Source: Lethocerus indicus (lineage: Eukaryota; Arthropoda; Insecta; Hemiptera; Belostomatidae). Taken from it: a DNA stretch of 64,000 nucleotides. Made by a program: the position numbers and the translations under genes. The notes beneath the pieces are model-generated. The model was given only the letters and a program-made list of their open reading frames with translations, searched no databases and was not told where the DNA came from. The stretch is from positions 35,411,282 to 35,475,281 of the forward strand of contig JACDQD010000003.1 in the NCBI GenBank assembly GCA_019843655.1, in the 5' to 3' direction. Below are positions 54,934-64,000 of this stretch, piece after piece (positions within the stretch are counted from its first letter, which is position 1; each line of letters opens with the position of its first letter).

Positions 54934-55005
54934 TTCCGGAACCGGGAATCGAACCCGGGCCTTCTGGGTGAAAGCCAGATATCCTAGCCACTAGACCATA
55001 CCGGA
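54934..55005 (-). tRNA. tRNA-Glu (anticodon TTC)
   Basis: A 72-nt cloverleaf on the minus strand with no intron. The D-arm/A-box region reads TGGTCTAGTGGCTAGGAT. The anticodon arm is TCTGG-CTTTCAC-CCAGA with TTC at plus positions 54970-54972. The T-arm/B-box is CCCGGGTTCGATTCCCGG. The acceptor stem pairs TCCGGTA with TTCCGGA; the sixth pair is T opposite T, the only mismatch. The internal region looks close to the insect tRNA-Glu type. A T8 terminator follows. Confidence 0.95.
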
Positions 55006-55097
55006 CTTGAGAATTTTTGGGACTTGATTTTTATTTCAACTTTATATACTTTAAGAACTTGTTTCTGGAAACTGATATATACTTAATACAAATACTT

Positions 55098-55103
55098 TTT
55101 ATT
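55098..55103 (-). terminator. AATAAA downstream of the 55179 frame
   Basis: AATAAA on the minus strand about 75 nt past the TAA of the weak frame at 55179-55443. It is supportive only if that frame is real. Confidence 0.3.
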
Positions 55104-55178
55104 TTCTTTAAATACAAATATTACATCGATAAAACGATAAAACGAATGGTGATTTTATAGTACATTAATCTTGAGTTT

Positions 55179-55443
55179 TTACGTGTCGCCGCGTCGGTCT
55201 TCCTCGTCGGGTTCCTCCCAGGTAATTTCTCTGAGTCCCTCCGGTATTTCGGCGACTGGAGCCGAGCCCTGGAGTCCGCCGATGACCCGTTTCTTTCCTC
55301 TTTCGCCTCCTGAAAGCGAATCTGTGGCGTAGGAGGTTTTATTCTTGGAGAATTTTCGGGTTTTGTCCGGTACCATTTTCAAGATCACCTCGTACTCTGA
55401 ACGATCTGTTCCTCCTCGGTTCGGTCTCCTCTTCGGCGTCCAT
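55179..55443 (-). CDS. Possible small gene or terminal exon, unidentified
   Basis: I do not recognise this. The minus-strand frame ends SAPVAEIPEGLREITWEEPD, then EEDRRGDT and TAA. Upstream it reads EYEVILKMVPDKTRKFSKNK, with protein-like composition. A second frame starting at ATG 55443-55441 (MDAEEETEPRRNRS) overlaps its beginning; joining the two needs a frame change near 55400. A poly(A) signal lies 75 nt downstream. The same open frame continues upstream into the minisatellite, where it is clearly not coding. Confidence 0.3.
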
Positions 55444-55543
55444 CGGGAGGACGGGTTTGAATGGCCGCCCAAGACCATTGACGCCCAAAATGGTCCGCGA
55501 GGGACCCCAGGGTCTATGAGAAAAAAAAAGTTTTGGTACCTAG

Positions 55544-56440
55544 GTTCTAGAATGTTCTGGAAACACCTTCTGGAATATTGTGGAAACACCTTCTAGAATG
55601 TTGTGGAAATACCTTCTGGAACATGGATTCCCAAAGAGGTCCAGCTGCAGGGGGGGGGTCCACCGGAACCAGAAAAGTTTGGGTACCTAGGTTCTAGAAT
55701 GTTCTGGAAACACCTTCTAGAATGTTCTGAAAACACCTTCTGGAATGTTGTGGAAACACGTTCTAGAATGTTGCGGAAATACCTTCTGGAACATGGATTG
55801 CCAAAGTGGTCCAGCTGCAGGGGGGGGGGGTCCACCGGAACCAGCGAAATTTTGGGTACCTAGGTTCTAGAATGATCTGAAAACACCTTCTAGAATGTCG
55901 TGGAAACACCTTCTAGAATGTCGTGGAAACACCTTCTAGAATGTTGTGGAAACACCTTCTAGAATGTTCTGTTCTGGAAACACCTTCTAGAATGTTCTGG
56001 AAACACCTTCTAGAATGTTCTGGAAACACCTTCTAGAATGTTCTGGAAACACCTTCTAGAATGTTCTGGAAACACCTTCTAGAATGTTGTGGAAACACCT
56101 TCTAGAATGTTCTGAAACACCTTCTAGAATGTTCTGAAAACACCTTCTAGAATGTTGTGGAAACACCTTCTAGAATGTTCTGGAAACACCTTCTAGAATG
56201 TTGTGGAAACACCTTCTAGAATGTTCTGGAAACACCTTCTAGAATGTTGTGGAAACACCTTCTAGAATGTTCTGAAAACACCTTCTAGAATGTTGTGGAA
56301 ACACCTAGAATTTGGTGGAAACACCTTCTAGAATGTTGTGGAAACACCTTCTAGAATGTTCTGAAAACACCTTCTAGAATGTTGTGGAAACACCTGCTAG
56401 AATGTTGTGGAAACACCTTCTAGAATGTTGTGGAAACACC
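55544..56440. repeat. 23-bp minisatellite made of heat-shock-element pentamers
   Basis: About 34 units of the form CTTCTAGAATGTTCTGGAAAC plus AC. The first nine units are split by two copies of a ~75-bp insert (GGTCCAGCTGCAG, a G run, then CCACCGGAACCAG). TTCTAGAATGTTCTGGAA equals four alternating TTC/GAA pentamers with correct two-base spacing. By eye about 14 units contain TTCTAGAATGTTC, and most others contain TTCTAGAA. A variant with TTG in place of the third TTC is common. The array is flanked at 55511 and 56463 by an identical 21-nt sequence (GGTCTATGAG, nine A, GT). Confidence 0.9.
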
Positions 56441-57088
56441 TTTTTAACACATTTTTTAAAGTGGTCTATGAGAAAAAAAAAGTGTTGTGAACTTCTAGGC
56501 ACTAGAACCCGGTACCGGATCATGGAAAAATTTGTACTCGGTCGGGGTATTTGTACCGAAAATATATACTTTAGCGGTCGAATTAATATCTGGAGAAAGC
56601 TCTGCGTCCCAAAACATCGGGGATTGGGATTCCAACCCCTTTTGTAGCTTTAAATATGTAGTTTATGAAAAAATTTCCTTAAAAAAAAAATTTTTACCTC
56701 TTTGGGGGGGGTGGGGTTTAAACCTCTCTTAAATTCTCTCCGAATTGTATCGAAACCTCGTTTACTTTGCCGAATCATCATTATAATATAGCTCGGAGCG
56801 GGACGGATATCTCTGGTATTGTACAACAGAGTTTGTTTGTATATTGTAGATTGAGGGTAGGGGTGGGGGGATTGATTGCCAATCTAATCAAACTTAATTA
56901 CAATAGAGAATTCCTCTGAGGGGTGGTTGGGGTAGCCCACAGTTGATCTGGGGTGGGGTGGGGTGGGGGTTAATATTCGCCCTTAGGGCATCCTAAAAAA
57001 ATAAACACTCACCCCCCTTCCCATCCCTTCCCTTCCACTTCCCTTATTGTTGTCTAATTATACGTTCTTTAACGCCCAACTCTTCCCC
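56441..57088. other. Intergenic, nothing recognised
   Basis: After the flanking direct repeat there are G-rich and C-rich tracts near 56700, 56950 and 57010; no gene is seen. Confidence 0.4.
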
Positions 57089-57299
57089 TTAGGCCGACTT
57101 AGGGCCGAAAAGTGGCCGGCCCTTGTAATTAATTTTTGCTACTAACAAAGCATTTTCGATATCATCATCATCCCCCTTTTTCTTCCACCTCCCGTCGAAT
57201 TGTTTCAGAGATTCTTCGACTTCGGGACGAATCCGGCCAAAATTTGTTCTCCCCTCCAGTACCGACTGTGACGGAATTCTTGCCGCGTGAATTACAGGA
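57089..57299 (-). CDS. Possible terminal exon, unidentified
   Basis: I do not recognise this. A minus-strand frame follows a good acceptor (TTATTTATTTCAG, ending at 57300) and runs 70 codons to TAA at 57089. It includes VIHAARIPSQSVLEGRTNFG, then RPEVEESLKQFDGRWKKKGD and ALLVAKINYKGRPLFGP. Composition and the acceptor support a real last exon. No upstream exon or clear poly(A) signal was found. Confidence 0.35.
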
Positions 57300-57671
57300 C
57301 TGAAATAAATAATTAATATATATATATATGTAATGGATTTATCGGGGTTGCAATTCGACGGACGGAAGAGGGACAAAATGTTGTATATATACTACCCCCA
57401 CTGTTGGCGATGAGTGGTGAAGAGTGTTGCACCCGGGGTGAGTGTAGTTTAAGGGGGTTGGGGGGGGTTGTTTATTGCCTTCGAATTAGGCCATAAGCCA
57501 TAAAGCGATAAAACGGACGGCCCTCAACGTGTCCGCGCCGCCCTCTCCCCCCCCCCCCTTCAACCACTCCTCTTTTTCATCCCCCGTTTCATCGTCACTC
57601 TATTGAACGAAATAGAAAATCGTTCGTTAGATAACGTTTTGCAAAAGGTGAAATGGCCACCTGGAATTTAT

Positions 57672-57727
57672 TATCAGGTGTATTTTGGTCTCGAGGAGTT
57701 CTTCAAGTTGTCGATAATATCGGTGAA
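57672..57727. mobile_element. GGTACCC-ended MITE fragment
   Basis: CGAGGAGTTCTTCAAGTTGT and CGATAATATCGGTGAATA match the middle of the family; both ends are lost. Confidence 0.5.
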
Positions 57728-58088
57728 TACAGAGGGGGTACAAAAAAATGTATCCACCGTTTAAAAGTCCATAACTCGCAAACTAATTGATGGAATTGTC
57801 TAATTTTTGGTATTGTTATAGTTTGTAGTTCCAAAAATGAGTATCAAACAGAACCAATATCATCCGACTGAACACGTTGCAATCAGTAGTTGGTGATGCA
57901 GTTGGGCGGCATCGTTTATGCTTGGTATGTTAATAACGGTGACAGTTTCGAACACCAACACCTATATAAATCTTTAAGTTGGACTTTAAGCTACACTTTC
58001 ACCAAAAATTGGGACAACTCCGTCAATTGGTTGGCGAGTTATGGACTGTTGAACGGTGGATACATTTTTTTGGACCACTCTCTATATA
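57728..58088. mobile_element. GAGTGGTCC-ended element, copy 3 (short)
   Basis: Left ATGTATCCACCGTTTAAAAG and right TTTTTTTGGACCACTC frame an interior missing the central ~230 nt of copies 1 and 2. The left terminus has decayed to AGAGGGGGTACAAA. Confidence 0.75.
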
Positions 58089-58851
58089 GTACTTTTTTAG
58101 TGAAATAAAATAAATTGAAATAAAATAAAATAAAATAAATGTTTCGTGTCCGGCAATACCACCGACACACTGTGTAAAATTGTATATTTAATCGTAATAT
58201 TCGTGTACATAAATATTAGTAAGGGCCGGCCGAATAAATAACATTGGCTTCTACTTGCAGTAACTACCCCTAGGGGCCGGACGCAATGACTCAACTGTTG
58301 TTGTTCCAACTAATTCCGTTAGTCCCTTAATTACCTCGGCCCCAACTTGTTATTATAAGGGAAAAGCTTATTGAAAGCTCGAGTGGGAGCTTTGCAAGTA
58401 AAGTGTGACTGTATATTAACTCCGAAGAAATATAAACTGAGTTTCTAATAATAGATTTTGAGAAAAGAAGTTTTAAACAGTTTAGGATTAAATAGGGAAA
58501 AATGAGTTAACCCTTTAACTGGAATTAGTGTAAGTAAGGATTGTGGAATACTTATTGCGGATTGAAAAAAAAAAACTATACAGCTCTAGTAACAGAATTG
58601 AAAAATTTAAAGCTAACTTTCCCTATTAACATAAAAACTTTGTGCTCAAAATTTATTGTTAATACTTAGGGCGTTTAATTAGTTTTGATTAACTGCAAAA
58701 GGAAATATCGATAATCTAGTTCATGGAGAAATCCTACACTTTCCATTATGTGTTTAAGTATATAAAGCCTTGAGATTATACAGACATAAAAAGTTGATAT
58801 GTGAAGTATATACTCGAACCCTGTTCAAAAAAAAAAAAAATTGGAACATTA
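58089..58851. other. Intergenic, nothing recognised
   Basis: AT-rich with an (AATAA)n-like stretch near 58100. No gene seen. Confidence 0.4.
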
Positions 58852-59053
58852 TATTGGGGGTAACCAAAAGTAATCGATATTTTGGCCTTGACATTCATTT
58901 TATTTTGTCATAAAAGAAATATTAATTATTAATCTACTCTATATATTCGCCGATATTATCGACAACTCTCCGCCAAATTTTCCGGCAAATTTTCGACGAA
59001 CTCCTCAAGACCAAAATACATCTTATCAAATTACTTTTGGGTACACCTAATAT
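58852..59053. mobile_element. GGTACCC-ended MITE, copy g
   Basis: ATTGGGGGTAACCAAAAGTA at the left and TTACTTTTGGGTACACCTAA at the right. The core GATATTATCGACAACTCTCC, followed by GCCAAATTTTCCGG, is shared with the copy at 28604. Confidence 0.85.
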
Positions 59054-59079
59054 ATATAAATTATATCCTTTGTTATACC

Positions 59080-59082
<3 letters not shown>

Positions 59083-59121
<39 letters not shown>
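59083..59121. repeat. (TA)n microsatellite
   Basis: About 19 TA units. A (GT)n run at 59220-59238 is separate. Confidence 0.95.
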
Positions 59122-59123
<2 letters not shown>

Positions 59124-59564
59124 GTATATATCGGTTCTGCTATCGCACCGTCAAAATAAGACATTACGAACGCACCCCACAAGCCTGTACTTCCGGATCT
59201 CTGTTATCCTGGCGCTCAAGTGTGTGTGTGTGTGTGTGATGGGGGTGGGGAGGTGAAGGGCATACGTGAAGGGCTCCCCGCCGTTCTCTCATTGTAACCC
59301 ATTCCCATGCAAAACTGTACCCGCCAACAAAATAATTGGCTATCTCCTCGCTCTAGGAGAAGTGCGGCGGGGGTTGAAGGGGTTGAAAGGGGTGTTTGGC
59401 GGGGAGGGGTGGGAGGGTGTTTCGCCCGCCCAGTTAGAGAGAGAGAGAGAGAGGTATAACTCTCCGCCAACAACGCGCCAACCCAGTAACTTATGTTTCC
59501 CGGCATTCGTGGACTGTATATAAATGCGCGCACGGCCCCCTCGCCGCCCCCGGCCTATATACAG

Positions 59565-59678
59565 AGTGGATTCTCCACACAAAACCAATTCGACCTGGCC
59601 CCCTCCGCCCCTCAACATCACCAGGAGTTAGTAGTATCCGACATCACCGCGGCCCTCAGAGCACATTTCGAACAAGGG
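59565..59678 (+). CDS. Possible internal coding exon, unidentified
   Basis: I do not recognise the protein. Between an acceptor (TATATACAG, ending 59564) and a donor (GTGGGG at 59679) lie exactly 38 in-phase codons, phase 0 at both ends. They read SGFSTQNQFDLAPSAPQHHQ, then ELVVSDITAALRAHFEQG. Composition and third-position GC look coding. No neighbouring exon was found within reach, and the donor is only moderate. Confidence 0.3.
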
Positions 59679-60954
59679 GTGGGGAAAGAAAAAACGCAGA
59701 TATCTAAATCGTCAATTATTATTCGGCTTTTTTATTATTATTATTATTATTAATAAGACCTAAAGCCGTAAATTTGGACCGTTAAGACGTCCAGAGATTC
59801 CGTAATAATGGATGGGGTAGAAGAGGAAAGGGACTGGACAGGAGTGGAAATCGGATGTGGAGAGAGGCGGGAATGGAATTTTTAAGGGAGCAGGATTTTG
59901 CAGGACCTCTTCGACTGTCGGTCTCATTATGGATTGTCCGGTTAGAAACATACCCGGGGGGCATTAAGGACGGTGCGAAGGGCTTTCGATTGGAATCTCT
60001 GGATGCGGGCGATGTTGGATTTCTCTTAGGGGAAGTCCGTGTCGTTTTTTAAAATGGATTTGGTATATTGTCAAGTCTGTTGTCTGGTGTCAGTTTTTCG
60101 ATGTCTTTTTTCAAAAGAGGTCCTCAGCGGTCCAAATTTTCGGTCGAGAGGTCTGGGTATGTCTCTAACCGTGACCTCTCGACATACCCCGACCGTCGAC
60201 GGGGTCACAAAATCCCGGAATTCCAATCCCCCGCCTTTCTCCTCATCCATCCTCTCTCACCCATCCATTATCCTATCCCATCCGGCGTCGTCTTAAACGC
60301 AGCCGGCCTAGAGATTCCCTCAGTCCGATGCCGTAAGCACGTAAATCACGTGGGGTGGGGGGGGAAAACGAAACATTCAACATTTGTACCAATAACCAAT
60401 TGTTGTTGATCTGGAAGGAAGACCTGAACGGAGAAACGGTGGAACCGAGTAAAGAAGAAGCTTCAGAAGAAGAAGCTTCTGAAGAAGAAGAAGTCGTGGA
60501 GAACCTACATAGGACTGGAAAGGATTTAAAAGGATGAAAAGGACCCGAATTTTTAAAAGTCTCGGTTCAGAACCTAAGACCGGCGCGTATCTAATTGACC
60601 CTGGGTCCCACGGAACGTCCTGCTCCTGCGAAATTCAACCCTTACAAATCCTTCCTGAAATTGTTGAAAGCCCTCTCAAACTCCTCCGCGTCTCTGACGA
60701 ACGCCAGATCCGTACCGATTTGAAAGTGCTCCCACAGTCCGTTCTAAACACGTACCAAATCCTTTGGTTCGACGACGCCTCTCCTCCTGTCGGCTCTTGC
60801 AACGTCCTGAGCGTCGCCTCAATAATGATTGGAGGATCCGGCAGGAGCAGGATCGTGAGCACCGTCCAGAATGGCGGCGGGATTCTTCGACAGGACCGTA
60901 TCTCATAACTCCCCTTTACCAGGTGTAATTATAGAAATTCTACCGTAGATTACC
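59679..60954. other. Intergenic, GC-rich, with weak frames
   Basis: The segment 60150-60260 resembles 50690-50780. An acidic repeat frame at 60440-60500 (KEEASEEEASEEEEVV) comes from GAAGAAGCTTCA repeats. A 124-codon plus frame at 60534-60908 opposes a protein-like but stop-broken minus stretch (LWEHFQIGTDLAFVRDAEEF); neither is convincing. Confidence 0.35.
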
Positions 60955-61190
60955 TGTTTTTCCGTCTCCTCTCTCGCCGATTCGGCCTTCCGCCAGACGG
61001 GCCGGCCGTCTTCAGTATCGGTTTTAGTCACTTTTCGGCACTTTTTCGCATGTTTTTCGGTCATCCTCGCTGCATGCCGTCGTTTCTATTTGACGTTGCA
61101 GTGAGGGCGCCCTATAAAAAAAAAATCTTCTTCTACTGAAGATGGCGAGAGGCCGAAACCGGTCCAGGAGAAGGCCAACAAAACATCTGT
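60955..61190. mobile_element. Foldback-family element, diverged
   Basis: TCCGTCTCCTCTCTCGCCGA, TTCGGCCTTCCGCCAGAC, GGCACTTTTTCGCATG and the mirrored CTACTGAAGATGGCGAGAGG, then CGAAACCGGTCCAGG. The axis keeps one GCAGTGAGG. Confidence 0.75.
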
Positions 61191-61727
61191 CAATCCCAAC
61201 TGTCACAGTTGTCTTATTGAAACGTAAGCAGGCGGTCTAGAATCCTTCCAATTTGCCAACTATAGCACACTCTCTCTCTCCTACCCCCAATTATGTTCTC
61301 GTGGCGAAAATAAAACTTTCCAATTCCATCCCGGTTCTACGAAATTTCAGAATTAAATCAAGTCCGCCCCCAAACAACACTAATTATCATCGCTGCTACT
61401 GCTCAGGTGAAGTTAGTTCGGACGTCCCGGGCACCTTGACGCCCCCCGGACATATGCATAATCGACCAAATATATATGTATATATATGTATATATATATA
61501 TACATGATATGTGTGTATATACGAGATGTACGCCCGTATATCTAATGCATAAATTTGTCTCTCTCTCTATCCCGTGTCCGGTTGACAAACGGCGTTGGTT
61601 GACGCCCGAAGAAACATCGGATTTTGAACCGAATGTGCGTTGGAAAATATTCTTTTCTGAACCAGTCTATTATTTAGTGGGGTTGTACACGTTGCGCCTG
61701 CAAAATTTAAAACAGAGTTTTAACAGA
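61191..61727. other. Intergenic, nothing firm
   Basis: Includes an imperfect TATATG repeat near 61470-61503. No gene seen. Confidence 0.4.
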
Positions 61728-61875
61728 AAAAAAAAACCATTCGACAGTTCTCAGGGTCAGTACAAATGGGGTGGTTGCACGATAGAACGACGCGTTTTTT
61801 CATTGTCGAAACGATATTTCAAAAATAATGAAAATTCGATTCAAATCTTGCTTCAATTTTGGGACACCCTGTATA
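61728..61875 (+). mobile_element. IS630/Tc1-like end fragment
   Basis: CATTCGACAG, GGTCAGTACAAATGGGGTGG and GATAGAACGACGCGTTTTTT are followed by AAATCTTGCTTCAATTTTGG and GACACCCTGTATA. The N-terminal helix-turn-helix scrap TIERRVFSLSKRYFKNNE is readable. Confidence 0.65.
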
Positions 61876-61979
61876 ATAAGTTCGTAGTCGACTTGAACCT
61901 ATTTTACCGCGTTCGAGCTCCCGTTTTTTTCTTAAATTTCGGTTTTTTTTCATCCTGTTTTTAAAAAAAAAAATGGCAA

Positions 61980-62345
61980 CAAAACAACCCTTACGACCGC
62001 TGGAATCTCTTCCAGACAATAATAAACAGACCGAGAGAGCCGGACATACGAAACCTGACCCAAGAACACCCTACTAGAAGCAGAAATAAAACCAACATGT
62101 TGCTGAATACAACATGTTGGTCCTATATATACTAACTGCAGTACATCACATATTAGACGAACGGCCGGAAACAAGACATTCCGAAACCTCACAATACTGC
62201 GAAATATAACAGGGTTACTTATATTTATAAAAAGAGCGAAATTAAGCAATAAAATATAATAATACACACAAAAAAAAGCAATAGAAGCGCATAAACAGGT
62301 CAAAAATTAGCTATTGCGCTGTACAAATGAAGTTCATTCATTCAT
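61980..62345 (+). mobile_element. Possible non-LTR or SINE-like 3' tail
   Basis: An A-rich segment ends in TAGCTATTGCGCTGTACAAA, followed by a short (TTCA)n run, as in some non-LTR element tails. A perfect 11-bp hairpin CCAACATGTTG / CAACATGTTGG lies at 62092-62120. No reverse transcriptase was found. Confidence 0.3.
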
Positions 62346-63934
62346 TCGCGTCTTTAGATTTCGAGTACAATAGGACAATGTTAAAAAATGTTGAGAAAGC
62401 CATTTTCTCCATACAAATAAGAGACAGAGGTTCGGGGTTAAATAGAGGGTCGTAAAACCCGAGTTAAATTTGCGTTTGTAATTTTGAGTTGGCCCTTTTT
62501 GATTTTATTTTCAATCTCAAGCTATTTTTTATACGTCTTGGGAGTGCCACGATGATTGTATTAGTTGTGAAGGAGATTTCTTAGGTAGATGATGTTCGGG
62601 GGGTGGTGGGGCGGAGGGGGGGGGTGGATGGAAATGTACCATGGCCCTAAAGAAGAAGAAGAAGAAGAAGAAGAAGTAGGAGAAGGAAGGAAGGAAGGGT
62701 GTCGGGATGTAGGGGTTGGTTGGTTGGTTGGGCGGGCAATAGCGCAATAGGGGCTGTTTACAGGCCCCACAGGGGTAGTAAGGGCCCAGCGGAGAGAGAG
62801 CCAACCACCCCACCCCACCCCCATACTACTTGCTAATAAAGCACTATAAACCAGAACTAACCAAACCTTCCTCTCTCTCTCTCTCTCTCTCTCCAGAGCA
62901 TTCCATTCTCATATTCCCTTCCATCCCCCCCATCTCTTTCTTTCCCTTTCTTCTTTCCCTTTATCGGGGGTGGATGGGAGGGGGGTGGGGGCGTATCCTG
63001 GAACACGCTTCATTTCTTATACAGGGAAAGGAATATCGGGGATCTCGTCCACGAAACTATACACACTGATAATATAGTGCTAACGACGGTGCATTACTTT
63101 GGGTTTCGGCCGCTATCGAAAACTGTTTGAAGAGGGATATTCCGAGCGGTGGGGCCCGACGAAATTTCCTTATTTGAGGGCCGCTTTTGAATATTTTCAG
63201 TACACTGTATCCTGCAGACAGATATAGCAATTTAATCAGTCCGCCGTACTGATTAGGGGCGGGTTTCCGGCCCGGTTAGAAATAACGTTAATGAGGCCTG
63301 AAGGAAGGAAGTAGATGGAGCTGTGTACGCGGTCGGAGGCTCCTCCTTGGATGAGGGTGTAGGGCGGTATTGGGCCCTAAACGGATTAGAGTGTGTAGGG
63401 CCCAATCACTAGGGCATTCACTGCTTCCTAGACTGACTGTCTGGTGGTGGTTGCGTGGTGGGAGGGGGGGGGCGCCCTTTTCCACCTTAATCACAATATA
63501 GGAACGGCTCCCGCCACCACCACCACCACCCCCGGTCTCGTCTCACTTAATAACTCCATTTTATCGCTTCCACCCCCACCCACCCCCCTGAAGCTATCTC
63601 GAAAGCCCAGACCCTAGACCCGCCCTAATAGCGTTAGTGTCGTCGCACCCCTTGTGGTAACTGACAGACGTTGTTATACATATATATATATATATATATA
63701 CATGGGCTATGAGTACAAATCAGAGTTCACCTGCGGTTCATCGACCTCTTCAGTCCGGAATCGAGGGCCCCCGCCCCCTACGTCCGTAGACGTTGCATCG
63801 CTGGGGAAAAAAAAAAAAACTCTGCCTGCTTCTATTGAATGCTTCCGGGGTGATTCTGTAAAAACACTTTACGGTACAGAGGTCCCGGACACCCTGAAGA
63901 CCTGTGGCCCAAGGACATATTGTTTTTTTTTTAA
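62346..63934. other. Intergenic, low complexity, no gene supported
   Basis: G runs near 62600, (GAA)n at 62650-62676, (TC)n near 62873, C-rich tracts near 63510-63590 and a short (TA)n at 63681-63700. Confidence 0.45.
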
Positions 63935-64000
63935 TAGGGGTTGTAAGAACTTTACTGCAAGAATGGTGGCAAATTCAAATCTCGCGTTAATTTCGGTACA
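63935..64000. mobile_element. IS630/Tc1-like end fragment at window edge
   Basis: GGGGTTGTAAGAACTTTACT and AAATCTCGCGTTAATTTCGG match 39605-39665; the element continues beyond the window. Confidence 0.5.

Noticed and set aside
60534..60908. 124-codon plus-strand frame
   Set aside because: Bounded by an ATG but without family match, splice support or poly(A) signal; the opposite strand has an equally protein-like but stop-broken segment, so neither can be called.

Overview
The window looks like nuclear DNA of an arthropod, probably an insect. Coding exons are short and separated by GT-AG introns. The protein families are animal ones (cytosolic sulfotransferases, a sorting nexin 29 homologue). 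The tRNA-Glu looks insect-like, and the mobile DNA is dominated by mariner/Tc1-IS630, piggyBac and foldback families. A hemipteran-type genome is possible, but I cannot fix the order from sequence alone.

Layout: 1-11.1 kb holds two tandem, same-strand cytosolic sulfotransferase genes. The first is cut by the window edge; the second is complete at 328 codons. They share intron phases, and their introns and flanks are loaded with small transposons. 11.1-20.4 kb is mostly transposon debris: foldback elements, one expanded into a 140-bp tandem array, and mariner, IS630-like and piggyBac relics. It also contains a possible orphan exon and two clusters of nuclear-receptor half-sites. 20.9-29.3 kb is a 13-exon gene for a SNX29-like protein (RUN domain, coiled coil, PX domain). 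All splice phases agree except for two one-base deficits, which look more like assembly errors than decay.

30.6-46.6 kb is a satellite block. A 105-bp satellite lies between two arms of a degenerate repeat that run in opposite orientations. A 100-N gap follows further on, then a 129-bp satellite of about 46 units. Inside the 129-bp array is an exact 19-bp Tn5 mosaic end, preceded by a damaged inverted copy, so at least part of that array contains library adapter.

46.6-64 kb is GC-richer, with long G and C runs and few convincing genes. It has a tRNA-Glu, several candidate terminal or internal exons, three copies of a GAGTGGTCC-ended element, more small transposons, and a 0.9-kb minisatellite. 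Each 23-bp minisatellite unit is built on heat-shock-element pentamers (TTCnnGAA), which makes it the most interesting candidate for unrecognised function.

The host genes show no shared pathway: sulfotransferases conjugate small molecules in the cytosol, and SNX29 family proteins act on endosomal membranes. Much of the rest of the window is repeat biology.
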